Below are positions 42,535 through 50,889 of a DNA stretch of 55,737 nucleotides, piece after piece. The stretch spans positions 1 through 55,737 of the forward strand of contig SFPL01000013.1 in NCBI GenBank assembly GCA_004551905.1, in the 5' to 3' direction. How positions within the stretch are numbered: the first letter of the stretch is position 1; every line of letters starts with the position of its first letter. The position numbers and the translations under genes were made by a program. Source of the stretch: Lentisphaeraceae bacterium. Lineage in GTDB: Bacteria > Verrucomicrobiota > Kiritimatiellia > RFP12 > UBA1067. Below the pieces are notes generated by a model. The model saw nothing but the letters and a program-made list of their open reading frames with translations, had not been told where the DNA came from and searched no databases.

Positions 42535-42570
42535 GGTTGGGTGGTTGGGTGGTTAGGTGGTTGGGTGGTT
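42535..42570. repeat. 8-nt tandem repeat between rhaB and rhaD
   Basis: Four and a half units of GGTTGGGT (one unit is GGTTAGGT) fill the 38-nt gap between the rhaB stop and the rhaD start, and replace the usual ribosome site. Copy-number change would alter the spacing by 8 nt. Confidence 0.85.
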
Positions 42571-43990
42571 AGCGGACGATCGCCGCGCGCGCCGCGGCGA
42601 GGTCGGCGAACTCGCCGCCCGCGATCATCTGCACGATGAGATTGCCGATCGCCGTGCCCTCCGTCGGCCCGGCGAAGACGTCGAGGCCCGTCGCCTCGGC
42701 GGTGAGCGCGTTCAGGTAGCGGTCCTTCGAGCCGCCGCCGACGATGTTGACCGAGGTGTAGGTCTTGCCCGTGATCTCGGAGAGGCTGCGGATCGCGTCC
42801 GCGTAGCACGCGGCGAGCGACTTGTAGACGCACTGCATGAGCTCGCCGATCGTCGCCGGCGGCCGCCCCTCGGACTCCGCGGCGGCCAGCACTTCGCCGA
42901 TCATCGACTTCGGGTTGAGGAAGCGCGAGTCGTTGACGTCCACCGTCAGCGTGTAGCCGCCGGCGCCGCGCGCAGACATCTCGAGGTCGGCGAAGGAGTA
43001 GCTTTTGCCCTTCTCGTAGTCGGCGAGGCGCTTGAGCGCGTCGATCGTCTCGTCGCGGTCCGCTCCCTCCACGTAGCTCACGCCGTTGAGCTCGCGGCGG
43101 ATGGACTGAATCATCCACAGCCCCATGATGTTCTTGAGGAAGCGGTAGCGGCCCCACGCGCCGCCTTCGTTGGTGAAGTTCGCGCGCATCGCCTCGGCGG
43201 TGGTGATGGGCTTCTCGTTCTCGACGCCGAGGAGCGACCAGGTGCCGCTCGAGAGGTAAACCGCCTTGTCGTCGCGCGCCGGCACCGCCAGGTACGCCGA
43301 GCCGGTGTCGTGCAGCGCCGGCAGCACCACCTTGACGCCGCGGTACTCGCCCACCTCCGCGCCCGGCATCTCGAGCCGGCCGAAGATCCGCCGCGGCAGG
43401 CCGAGCTTGTCGATCAGCTCGAAGTCCCAGTCCTTCTTCGCCGCGGCGAGGAGCGCGGTGGTGGAGGAGTCGGTGTACTCGTGGACGATGTTCCCGGTCA
43501 GGCGGTAGTTGATGTACTCGGGCACGGTCAGGAAGTGCGCCGCCGCCTCAAGCTCCTCGGGATGCTCCTTCTTGAGCGCCCAGAGCTGGTAGATGGTGTT
43601 GTAGGGCGCCTTCTGCAGGCCGACGCGCCGGTAGAGGTCGGCGAAGGAGATGACGTCGCGTTCGATCTCCGCGTCGGCACCGGTCGTGCGCGCGTCGCGG
43701 TAGGCGACGGCGTCGCCTATGCGCTCGCCCTTCTCGTCCAGGAGTACGAAGTCGACGCCCCAGGTGTCGATGCCGATGGAGCCAATCTCGGCCTTCTCCA
43801 TCGCCGCGTCGATGCCCTTCTTGACCGACTCGACGAGCGCGTCGATGTCCCAGCAGTCATGGCCGCGGCGGCGGATCTGCGAGTTGTCGAAACGATAGAC
43901 CTCCTCGAGGGCGATCTTGCCGTCCTGCACCCGGCCGATGATGTGCCGGCCGCTGGACGCCCCGATGTCTATGGCAAGATAGTTCTTCAT
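42569..43990 (-). CDS. rhaB: Rhamnulokinase
   Basis: RhaB phosphorylates L-rhamnulose to rhamnulose-1-phosphate. The 473-residue FGGY-family kinase has YLAIDIGASSGRHIIG (phosphate-binding loop), GIDTWGVDFVLLD, YLSSGTWSLLGVEN, and GGGSKDRYLNALTAEATG. The start at 43990 matches the family N-terminus; the gene starts 7 nt after its TATAAT box, so the mRNA is probably leaderless. RhaA (isomerase) is not in the window. Confidence 0.96.
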   Translation of the reverse strand: MKNYLAIDIGASSGRHIIGRVQDGKIALEEVYRFDNSQIRRRGHDCWDIDALVESVKKGIDAAMEKAEIGSIGIDTWGVDFVLLDEKGERIGDAVAYRDARTTGADAEIERDVISFADLYRRVGLQKAPYNTIYQLWALKKEHPEELEAAAHFLTVPEYINYRLTGNIVHEYTDSSTTALLAAAKKDWDFELIDKLGLPRRIFGRLEMPGAEVGEYRGVKVVLPALHDTGSAYLAVPARDDKAVYLSSGTWSLLGVENEKPITTAEAMRANFTNEGGAWGRYRFLKNIMGLWMIQSIRRELNGVSYVEGADRDETIDALKRLADYEKGKSYSFADLEMSARGAGGYTLTVDVNDSRFLNPKSMIGEVLAAAESEGRPPATIGELMQCVYKSLAACYADAIRSLSEITGKTYTSVNIVGGGSKDRYLNALTAEATGLDVFAGPTEGTAIGNLIVQMIAGGEFADLAAARAAIVR

Positions 43991-43997
43991 AGCGTGT

Positions 43998-44018
43998 ATT
44001 ATACCATAATATTTCCGC
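43998..44018 (-). promoter_or_regulatory. rhaB promoter
   Basis: The minus strand reads GCGGAAATATTATGGTATAATACACG, with an extended -10 (TGGTATAAT) at 44003-43998. The ATG is 7 nt after the box, so little or no leader is expected. It is the only evident promoter for the 17-kb block that follows. Confidence 0.7.
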
Positions 44019-44177
44019 CAATGCCGCATCGCGCGTCGTAGATGCAGGCGGAGTCCCTGACCTCGGCGTAGTTCTGGTGACGGAACATGAATTCCACGAC
44101 CTCGCCCTTAAGGTGCGCGATGTTCAGCGCGACGGCGAGGTCATGCTGCGTCTTGGCTGTGATCTCGCTCTTGTCAT
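44001..44177 (-). pseudogene. Possible gene remnant or small ORF upstream of rhaB
   Basis: In one minus-strand frame an open stretch of about 58 codons reads as ordinary protein (AKTQHDLAVALNIAHLKG, then FMFRHQNYAEVRDSACIYD) and ends at a TAA made by the rhaB -10 box. Its first codons follow directly on TGA and contain no in-frame ATG before FMFRH; an ATGATATGA run lies just upstream in another frame. It could be a decayed gene, a frameshifted one or a small protein with a rare start. No homology recognised. Confidence 0.3.
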
Positions 44178-44195
44178 ATCATGCACTTCTCTGCC

Positions 44196-44963
44196 CTACT
44201 TCTTCCGCCCGACAAGCGACTGCGCGAGCGCGGCAAGCGGCGAGGAGTCGCCGGGCAGGCCTTCGAGCGCGGCAAGCGCCGCGGCGGTGGCGTCGCGCAC
44301 GCGGCGCTCGGTCTCCTCGCGGCTGTAGGGCGAGTCGCCGTCCAGGAGGTCGTCCTCGTACTGGAATGCCAGCCCCAGGTTGAGCGCATAGACGCGGAGC
44401 GACTCGACCGCGCGGTCGTCGCCGCCGCCCGCAAGCGCGCCCATGACCGCGGCAGCCATGAAGAGGTCGGCGGTCTTGTGGCGGTAGATGAACGGGATGT
44501 CCTTCTCGCCCTCGGCGATGTCCTCGATCTGGCCCTGCACCACGCCGACGCCGGCCGCGGCAAGTTCCGCTACGATCCTGCCGACATTGCGCGGCGCCAT
44601 CGCCGCCGCCTTGAACGACAGCGCCTGGAGCGCGTCGCCGGCGAGGATCGCGTTCGCCTCGCCGTACTTCGCCCAGACCGTCGGCTTGCCGCGCCGCTCG
44701 GTGTCGTTGTCCATCGCCGGGAGGTCGTCGTGGACGAGCGTGTAGTTGTGGAGGAGCTCGATGGCCGCCGCCGGATAGCGTGCGTCCTCCGCCCGACCGC
44801 CGGCCGCGACCGCGCTCGCGAGGCAGATGAGCGGGCGGATGCGCTTGCCGCCGGTCCCGACCGCATAGCGCATCGACGAGTTGTGCTCCGCCGGACGGTC
44901 CAACGCCCCCGGCATCACTTCGTCGAGCGTCTTTTCGACAATCGCGAGATACTCCTCCATCAT
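44196..44963 (-). CDS. ispA: Polyprenyl (farnesyl/geranylgeranyl) diphosphate synthase
   Basis: The 255-residue protein makes C15-C20 prenyl diphosphates. It has GKRIRPLIC, first aspartate-rich motif HDDLPAMDND, and the second motif QYEDDLLDGDSPY, the usual positions for chain elongation. It is shorter than the common 290 residues but both motifs are intact. It overlaps the FAD oxidoreductase by ATGA (44960-44963). Chain length cannot be fixed from sequence. Confidence 0.92.
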   Translation of the reverse strand: MMEEYLAIVEKTLDEVMPGALDRPAEHNSSMRYAVGTGGKRIRPLICLASAVAAGGRAEDARYPAAAIELLHNYTLVHDDLPAMDNDTERRGKPTVWAKYGEANAILAGDALQALSFKAAAMAPRNVGRIVAELAAAGVGVVQGQIEDIAEGEKDIPFIYRHKTADLFMAAAVMGALAGGGDDRAVESLRVYALNLGLAFQYEDDLLDGDSPYSREETERRVRDATAAALAALEGLPGDSSPLAALAQSLVGRKK

Positions 44964-46882
44964 TTGATCAACCCTTTCACGCTCTCCTTGTACTGCTGTT
45001 TGATGGCGGGGTCGAGCGACTGCTGGCAGTTGTAGTCCTGGCGTGGGTGCTTCTTGCCGTCGCCGACGCCCTTCTTCATCAGCGCCTTGAGCTCGTCGAG
45101 GTAAGTCGTGTAGACGTCGCGCGGACTGCAGCCGTGCTTCTTGCAGACGCTCGCCGCCATGCCAACGACCTCGCCCATCATGCCGTGGGTGCGCATGAGG
45201 CGCGTCGTGCCGAGCGCGATGTGGGTGACGGAGATGTCGCGTCCGGCCATGAAGAGGTTGGGGACATTGCGCGAGTAAAGGCAGCGGTACGGGATCGGAT
45301 AGGGCCAGATTACCTCGTTGTGCGAGTTGGCCTGGAACGGCTCGCCCTCGAACTTCGACTCATGCGCGGTCTTCGGGAGATGGAGGTCGATCGTCCAGGT
45401 CGCGACGCAGGTGCCGTCCGGCTGGACTTCCCGGTTCCGTAGATGGTTCTGGTCGAGGATGAAGTCGCCCATGAGCCGGCGCGACTCGCGGCGGCCTGCG
45501 TTGTACGCAACCCACTTGAGTTCCTTGTCGGCAAAGGAGTCCTTCTTCGAGTAGCCGTTCTTGACGAACGCCCAGTTGGAGTACGCGACGAGGAGTCCAT
45601 AGTCGCGGATGTACTCCGCCTCTGCGATCTGGTCGCGCCCGAGCCCCGTCTCCCACCACCAGTCGCCGCAGAGATGCGGCGAGCAGTTCGCCTCGTTGAT
45701 TGTCTTGAGCATCCACGGACGGATAGGAAACGACGCGTTCCCATTATCAATCACTCCAGCATACCACTGGACCGACGCGCCCATCGTGATCATGTCGGCT
45801 TTCTCCGGTGCATCCGGCTCGTTCGTCTCGCTCTTCGCCTCACGCCCCATGCGGAAGTCCGCGCCAGCGAGATAGCCGACCGTTCCGTCTCCCGTGCAAT
45901 CCACGAAGTTCGCCGCCTCGAACCAGGTCGCAACACCAGTCTTGGTATTGATGGATCGAACAGAGAGGATGCGCCCCGTTCCGTTTGTCTTCACTCCGTT
46001 CACATGCTCGTTAAGGAAGAGACTTATATTTTTCTCCGCCTTGATGATCGCGAGCTTCTTGCCATCCTCGTAGTTCGCCGCGCTCTCGGCGTTTCCGCCG
46101 CGGACCGGCCCAAACTCCGCGAGCACGTCTCCAAGCCGTGGATACGGCGGCAGATTCTGGTAGGCGCCGAGATGGACACGGACTTCGGACGAGTTGTTGC
46201 CGCCGAGAACGGGACGGTCGTGGACAAGCGCAACGGAAAGTCCAAGACGAGCAGCCGATACTGCCGCGCAGATTCCGGCAATACCGCCGCCCACCACACA
46301 CAGGTCAAATCTGGGCAGAGGCTCGGGATTGGGTACATAGGTCTGCCGGCGGAAGCCGACTTTCCCGGCGGCACGGCTCGGCTCAAGCTCGTCGACAATC
46401 GGCATCGGTCGCGCCGACGTTGAAAACACAATCGCGTCGACGCGTCCGTCGAATCCGTCGCGGTCGTGCAGGGCAAGCGTGTTCTCGCCCTCCTTAAGCG
46501 TCACATCATCCGCCTTGACCCACAGCCATTCGCCTTTCCCCTGGCAGCCGAGGAGGTTCGGCAGCGGCTTTCCGTTGACGACAAGTTTGAATGTACCCGC
46601 GCCGACATCGGGATGCCACGGACTAGTCCAGTTCTTTGTCCGGATCCAGACATTGTACCGGCCGCCCTTCTCAACAGAAAACGTCGTCTTCGCATCGGCA
46701 ACGGGCTTGCCCATGCCGTGGGCGAGGAGATATGGCGAGCCCATCTGGTCCATGAACTGGGTGTCGTTCACCCAGCCGCCCCAGTCGGCAAACGACTCGG
46801 CCTCGACCAACACCGTCTCCGCCCGCGCGCAAAGCGCGAAGGACATGGCCGCGAGCAAGAGCGTCGTAAGGTGTTTCGACAT
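44960..46882 (-). CDS. Secreted FAD-dependent oxidoreductase with N-terminal carbohydrate-binding-like domain
   Basis: The 640-residue protein has a signal peptide (LLLAAMSFALCARA). Residues about 22-155 are a beta-sandwich like carbohydrate-binding modules (VLVEAESFADWGGW, KGGRYNVWIRTKNW, EGENTLALHDRDGFDGRVDAIVF). From about residue 190 an FAD_oxidored-type domain follows, with CVVGGGIAGICAAVSAARLG, GGNNSSEVRVHLGA, NFVDCTGDGTVGYLAGAD and a C-terminal LFMAGRDISVTHIALG. Such proteins are common in PVC bacteria; substrate unknown. It lies between argH and ispA. Confidence 0.82.
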   Translation of the reverse strand: MSKHLTTLLLAAMSFALCARAETVLVEAESFADWGGWVNDTQFMDQMGSPYLLAHGMGKPVADAKTTFSVEKGGRYNVWIRTKNWTSPWHPDVGAGTFKLVVNGKPLPNLLGCQGKGEWLWVKADDVTLKEGENTLALHDRDGFDGRVDAIVFSTSARPMPIVDELEPSRAAGKVGFRRQTYVPNPEPLPRFDLCVVGGGIAGICAAVSAARLGLSVALVHDRPVLGGNNSSEVRVHLGAYQNLPPYPRLGDVLAEFGPVRGGNAESAANYEDGKKLAIIKAEKNISLFLNEHVNGVKTNGTGRILSVRSINTKTGVATWFEAANFVDCTGDGTVGYLAGADFRMGREAKSETNEPDAPEKADMITMGASVQWYAGVIDNGNASFPIRPWMLKTINEANCSPHLCGDWWWETGLGRDQIAEAEYIRDYGLLVAYSNWAFVKNGYSKKDSFADKELKWVAYNAGRRESRRLMGDFILDQNHLRNREVQPDGTCVATWTIDLHLPKTAHESKFEGEPFQANSHNEVIWPYPIPYRCLYSRNVPNLFMAGRDISVTHIALGTTRLMRTHGMMGEVVGMAASVCKKHGCSPRDVYTTYLDELKALMKKGVGDGKKHPRQDYNCQQSLDPAIKQQYKESVKGLIK

Positions 46883-46892
46883 CGCCGCGCCC

Positions 46893-48272
46893 TTACTTCA
46901 TCAGCGCGCGGCGGCGCTTTTCGAGCGCGGCGGCGCGCGATTCGGCGGACTTGCGCACGGACGCGATGCGCTGGCGGTAGAGGGCGCGGTCGATGCCGAG
47001 GCAGGTGCCTTCGTGGCGCTTGGCCTTGACTGCCGCGTCGCAGTCCTCGGCGCCAAGCAGCTCCAGGTGGTCGCGCACTTCGTGGTAGGCGTCGCGCCAG
47101 GGGGTGCCGGCGGCGACTTTGCGGAGCGCAACGTCGGTCGCGAACACGCCGGGGGTGAAGGCGGCGCGGCAGGCGGCGGCGTCCACCTCGACGCCAGCGA
47201 CGAGCTTCGCGAGGATCCTGAGCGTGGTGCGCGTCGTCGAGAGCCCCTTCATGTAGAGGAGCTTCGCGTCCTGCAGGTCGCGGTTGTAGCCGCCGGGCAT
47301 CGCGTGGAGGAGCGAAAGCGCCGCGGTGGCGAGTCCGATCACCTGGGCCGTCTTGCCGCGGACGAGCTCCAGCACGTCGGGATTGTACTTCTGGGGCATG
47401 ATCGAAGAGCCGGTGCAGTAGGCGCGCGGCAGCCGGAAGTAGGCGAACTCCGGCATCGAGAAGAGGATCAGGTCCTCGGCGAGACGCGAGAGGACGCACA
47501 TCAGCTGCGCGAGCGCGGAGAGGAGCGACGCCTCGCATTCGCCACGGGCCATCGAGGCGCCGAAGCAGTTGTGGAGGGTGCGCGAGAAGCCGAGGAGCGC
47601 GGTGGTGCGGGCACGGACGAGCGGCAGCGGCACGCCGTAGCCGGCGGCGGAGCCGAGCGGGTTGAGGTCCGCCAGGCGGTACGCGGCCTCGAGGTTCTCG
47701 ATCTGGTCGAGCACCATCTCGGCGTGGCCGGTGGCCCACATCTCCACCGTGGACGGCATCGCCGGCTGCAAATGGGTGCGTCCGACGAGCGGAACCGTGC
47801 CGGCGGCGAAGCCCAGCTGCGCGAGCGCGGCGGCGAGGTCGGACACCTCGCGCTCGACGGCGAGGATCTCGCTCTTCATGTGCAGGCGCACATCGACCGC
47901 GACCTGGTCGTTACGGGAGCGGCCGGTATGGATCTTCTTGCCGAGGTCGCCGAGGCTCTCGGTGAGCATGCGCTCGACGGCCATGTGGACGTCCTGGTCG
48001 TCCTCGCGGATGGTGAACTTGCCCGCTTCGGAAAGCTCCACTACCTTGGCGAGCTCGCGCCGCACCTTGGCGGCCTCGACCTTGGTCACGATAGGGCGGC
48101 GAAGTCCCTTCAATTCGCTGAGCATCGTCACGTGCGCGGCGGTGCCCATGCAGTCCCACTTCGCGAGCTCGAGGTCGAGCACCGGATCCTCGCCCACGGT
48201 GTAGGTGAGCACGTCGGGGTCGACCGTCCGGTCGGTGACGGTACACTTGGATCTAACTCGCTTTGCTTTCAT
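46893..48272 (-). CDS. argH: Argininosuccinate lyase
   Basis: ArgH splits argininosuccinate into arginine and fumarate. The 459-residue protein has EDDQDVHMAVERML, HTGRSRNDQVAVDVRL, HLQPAMPST and the superfamily signature GSSIMPQKYNPD. The ATG at 48272 follows GAGGAAGG; a GTG two codons upstream is less likely. It lies 57 nt after a tRNA-Arg gene with no terminator between, so the two may be co-transcribed. Confidence 0.97.
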   Translation of the reverse strand: MKAKRVRSKCTVTDRTVDPDVLTYTVGEDPVLDLELAKWDCMGTAAHVTMLSELKGLRRPIVTKVEAAKVRRELAKVVELSEAGKFTIREDDQDVHMAVERMLTESLGDLGKKIHTGRSRNDQVAVDVRLHMKSEILAVEREVSDLAAALAQLGFAAGTVPLVGRTHLQPAMPSTVEMWATGHAEMVLDQIENLEAAYRLADLNPLGSAAGYGVPLPLVRARTTALLGFSRTLHNCFGASMARGECEASLLSALAQLMCVLSRLAEDLILFSMPEFAYFRLPRAYCTGSSIMPQKYNPDVLELVRGKTAQVIGLATAALSLLHAMPGGYNRDLQDAKLLYMKGLSTTRTTLRILAKLVAGVEVDAAACRAAFTPGVFATDVALRKVAAGTPWRDAYHEVRDHLELLGAEDCDAAVKAKRHEGTCLGIDRALYRQRIASVRKSAESRAAALEKRRRALMK

Positions 48273-48329
48273 TGTCACCTTCCTCGGACGCCGCCAACGA
48301 CCGGAGCCAATTGCGGCAGGACTGAAAAC

Positions 48330-48406
48330 TGGTGGGGCTGCCGGGAATCGAACCCGGAACCTACGGTTTAGGAAACCGTCGCTCTGTCCAGTTGAGCTAC
48401 AACCCC
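48330..48406 (-). tRNA. tRNA-Arg (anticodon CCT)
   Basis: A complete cloverleaf is read on the minus strand: acceptor GGGGTTG with CAGCCCC (one G-T pair), anticodon arm ACGGT-TTCCTAA-ACCGT, giving anticodon CCT for AGG codons, and T arm CCGGGTTCGATTCCCGG. The CCA end is encoded (48330-48332). A strong TATAAT promoter lies just upstream. Confidence 0.96.
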
Positions 48407-48420
48407 GTCTACAGGTGTGT

Positions 48421-48443
48421 ATTATACCAAAAATCGCGGTTCG
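48421..48443 (-). promoter_or_regulatory. Promoter of tRNA-Arg (and perhaps argH)
   Basis: Minus strand: GAACCGCGATTTTTGGTATAATACAC, an extended -10 TGGTATAAT at 48426-48421. It starts about 15 nt before the mature tRNA end. The CCGCGATTTT part is nearly identical to the upp promoter. Confidence 0.78.
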
Positions 48444-48455
48444 TGGTTCGCGTGG

Positions 48456-48875
48456 CTAAAGTTCGGCGAGGCCACGGACGCGGAGGTTGCGCAGGGCGCG
48501 GCGGCGGGCAAGCGAAGCGGCGGGGGAGTCGACCGAAGCAAGCAGGCGGGCGTTCTGGCGGGTGAGGAAGTCGGTCTGCCAGCTGCCGTCGGCGTTCTGG
48601 GTGCGGAGGATCTCCGCCACCGCAGCCGCGTCGCCGACGCTGGCGAGCCGGAACGCGCTCGGGTGCGGAGATGCCGACGACTGGCCCCGCCGGAGCGAGG
48701 CGGCGATGCCGCAGGCCGCTATCGCCACCAGCGCGGCGGCGGCGAGCGCGCCGCAGTGCGGGCGGCGGCGCACGGCAAAAACCGGAGCGGGCGCAAAACA
48801 CGACTTCATCCGCACCACCATCTCGCGATGGGCGCCGTCCAGAGTGGACAAAGTTCCCTCAAGATCCTTCGTCAT
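48456..48875 (-). CDS. Small membrane protein next to ECF sigma, possible anti-sigma factor
   Basis: The 139-residue protein has a cytoplasmic N-terminus (MTKDLEGTLSTLDGAHREMV), one transmembrane helix (about 41-60) and an outside part. It overlaps the ECF sigma gene by 17 nt, the normal position for an anti-sigma factor, but has no zinc-finger motif. The outside part holds ILRTQNADGSWQTDF, which matches prenyltransferase/squalene-cyclase QW repeats. Anti-sigma role is inferred from position only. Confidence 0.6.
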   Translation of the reverse strand: MTKDLEGTLSTLDGAHREMVVRMKSCFAPAPVFAVRRRPHCGALAAAALVAIAACGIAASLRRGQSSASPHPSAFRLASVGDAAAVAEILRTQNADGSWQTDFLTRQNARLLASVDSPAASLARRRALRNLRVRGLAEL

Positions 48876-49347
48876 CGAATATCTCCTTAAGCTTCTTCAG
48901 TGCGTTTGACATCCTCGACTTCACCGTTCCGACCGGGATCGAGAGGATTTCCGCGACTTCCGCGTAGGGGAGGTCCTGAAACACCCCCAGCTCAATCACC
49001 TCGCGGAGCGGCTCCGAAAGCCTCGACACCGCCCAGCGCACGTCCTCCTTTACGCTGGGCGACGGAGGCTCCACGGTCTCCGGCCGCTCCCGGCCCCAGC
49101 TCTCTTCGCGGATCTCGCGGCGTGTCCTCCGGCGCAGGGCGTCGATCCACACCTGCCGCGCGATCATGAAGAGGAAGGTGGAGAACTTCGCCGTCGGACG
49201 GTACCGGTCGCGGTATTCCCAGAGCCGGATGTACGTCTCCTGGACGAGGTCCTCGCCTTCACCGTATGAAACGCCCTGGCGCCAGAAAAAGTTCAGTAGA
49301 TTCTGCTCGAGCTTCCTGGCCTCGAGCAGCAGATCGTCACCCGACAT
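48859..49347 (-). CDS. ECF-family RNA polymerase sigma factor
   Basis: The 162-residue protein has sigma-70 region 2 (GEDLVQETYIRLWEYRDR, FSTFLFMIARQVWIDALR) and region 4 (LPYAEVAEILSIPVGTVKSR), separated by an acidic linker. The start at MSGDDLLLEARKL overlaps the CvpA gene by 11 nt with CCAGG before it. It likely responds to an envelope signal together with the next membrane protein. Its target promoter is unknown. Confidence 0.92.
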   Translation of the reverse strand: MSGDDLLLEARKLEQNLLNFFWRQGVSYGEGEDLVQETYIRLWEYRDRYRPTAKFSTFLFMIARQVWIDALRRRTRREIREESWGRERPETVEPPSPSVKEDVRWAVSRLSEPLREVIELGVFQDLPYAEVAEILSIPVGTVKSRMSNALKKLKEIFDDEGS

Positions 49348-49741
49348 ACCTGGCAACCTCTGAGACGAGGAAAGAATATTCAAGGTAGAGACCAGAAAAC
49401 GCCCAGCCCGCCAGCAACAACGCAACGACCACAAGACCAGTCAGGAAGCCGAAAATGGCGTCCGCCGGCTGCGCCAGGAGCCCGTTCACGAACCGGCGCA
49501 CCAGCGCGCGGACGATTCCGAAGGCGACGAGCAGCGCCACCAACACCGCGAGGCCGCGCGCCCACAACTGCTCGAACCACGGCTCGGAAACGTGCCAGCC
49601 GAAGCTGCCGACGACGCCGGCGGCGGCTGTCGCAAGGCAGAATGCGAGCATCCCCGAGAACCCGCGGAAAAGCCCCAGCACCGCCGAGATGACCGCGAGT
49701 CCGGCAATGACGTAGTCGGCGGGCTGGAATGCCTCGATCAT
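49337..49741 (-). CDS. CvpA-family membrane protein
   Basis: The 134-residue protein has four hydrophobic helices and the CvpA pattern (ADYVIAGLAVISAVLGLFRGFSG at the N-terminus cut short here; GFLTGLVVVALLLAGWAF in the second half). CvpA is needed for colicin V production in E. coli and has a wider envelope role. It overlaps both the TPR lipoprotein (ATGA) and the sigma factor gene. Confidence 0.8.
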   Translation of the reverse strand: MIEAFQPADYVIAGLAVISAVLGLFRGFSGMLAFCLATAAAGVVGSFGWHVSEPWFEQLWARGLAVLVALLVAFGIVRALVRRFVNGLLAQPADAIFGFLTGLVVVALLLAGWAFSGLYLEYSFLVSEVARYVG

Positions 49742-50889
49742 TTCTTCTTGATCGGCTTGATCGACTCGCGGTACTTCTGGTAGGCGGCGGCGATCTTCTG
49801 GCTGCCGCCGGTTTTCTGGAGCGCGCGGATGAGACCGTCGATGGCGTCGATGTTGGACGGCGTGGCCGCCACCGCACGGGAGTAGATCTCGGCCGCCTCG
49901 CCGTAGCGACCGAGGTCGTAGGCGAGCTTGCCGGCCTTGAGGAAGACCGGCGTCTTGCCTGGACTGAGCTGGCAGACGGTGCGGTAGCGCTCGAAAGCAC
50001 GGGTCCGGCCGGCGTTCGACGTGTCTGTCTTCTCGGTCGCGCGGGCGAGGCCGAGCGCGGCGTTCACGGAGAGCGCATCGAGTTCATGCGCCTCCTTGTA
50101 CCTCGCTGCGGCGGTCTTCCAGTTGCCCTTCTTCTCCGCCTCCTCAGCCTTGGAGAGCGCGGCGGCGCACGCCGCGCTGTTCCGCCGCGAGGCGCCGGGG
50201 CGGTCGGCCTCGGCGCGGCGGATGGAGTCGCTGAGGCCGGGGATGATGGTGCGCAGCACCTTCTGCACCCGCGGCGACGCGGCGACATCGAGCCGGACGT
50301 AGACGTTGAACTGCTCAAGCGCGGCGTCGAGGTAGCCGAATGCGTCGCGGTAGAGGAGCCCGAGATGATACCAGGCGGCGGCGTTGCGGCGGTCGAGCCG
50401 GATCGCGCGGAGGAAGTAGATCCGGGCGAGGTCGCGCTCATCGCAGGTGAGGTGGACGATGCCGAGACCGGTCATCGCCTGGGACTGCAGCGAGGCCGAC
50501 GCGTCCTTCGCGGCGGCAACCTCGCCGAAGAGCTTCGCGGCCTTGGCGTAGTCCTTGAGGTGCCACGCGATCTGGGCGGCGAGCGTCTTCACGTCGGTGT
50601 CGCCGTGGCCGGCGAGCGCCTCCGCCGCCGCTACGGACTTCCTTGCCTCCTCCAGCTCGCCGAGGTCGAGCTGGGCGCGGGCGAGGCAGACAAGCGCGTC
50701 GATGCGGTCCGGCGCGAGCTCGAGGCTCTTCTCGAAGAGTTTTACCGCCTTCTTGATCTCCTGCGCCTCGTACGCTGCGCGGCCGGCGTCGAGCTCTGCG
50801 CGCCCGTCGTCGGGTTCGCAGCCGGTGATGATCGCGGCGACCGATGCGGCCGCGGCGAGCCTAAGCGCGGATGAGAGCGAGATATTCAT
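49738..50889 (-). CDS. TPR-repeat lipoprotein
   Basis: The 383-residue product has a lipoprotein signal ending in VAAIITGCEPD. It then has several TPR units: AGRAAYEAQEIKKAVKLFEKSL, VCLARAQLDLGELEEARKSV, WYHLGLLYRDAFGYLDAALEQF and AYDLGRYGEAAEIYSRAVAATP. It overlaps phosphomannomutase by 29 nt and CvpA by ATGA. Likely an envelope scaffold; partner unknown. Confidence 0.85.
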   Translation of the reverse strand: MNISLSSALRLAAAASVAAIITGCEPDDGRAELDAGRAAYEAQEIKKAVKLFEKSLELAPDRIDALVCLARAQLDLGELEEARKSVAAAEALAGHGDTDVKTLAAQIAWHLKDYAKAAKLFGEVAAAKDASASLQSQAMTGLGIVHLTCDERDLARIYFLRAIRLDRRNAAAWYHLGLLYRDAFGYLDAALEQFNVYVRLDVAASPRVQKVLRTIIPGLSDSIRRAEADRPGASRRNSAACAAALSKAEEAEKKGNWKTAAARYKEAHELDALSVNAALGLARATEKTDTSNAGRTRAFERYRTVCQLSPGKTPVFLKAGKLAYDLGRYGEAAEIYSRAVAATPSNIDAIDGLIRALQKTGGSQKIAAAYQKYRESIKPIKKK

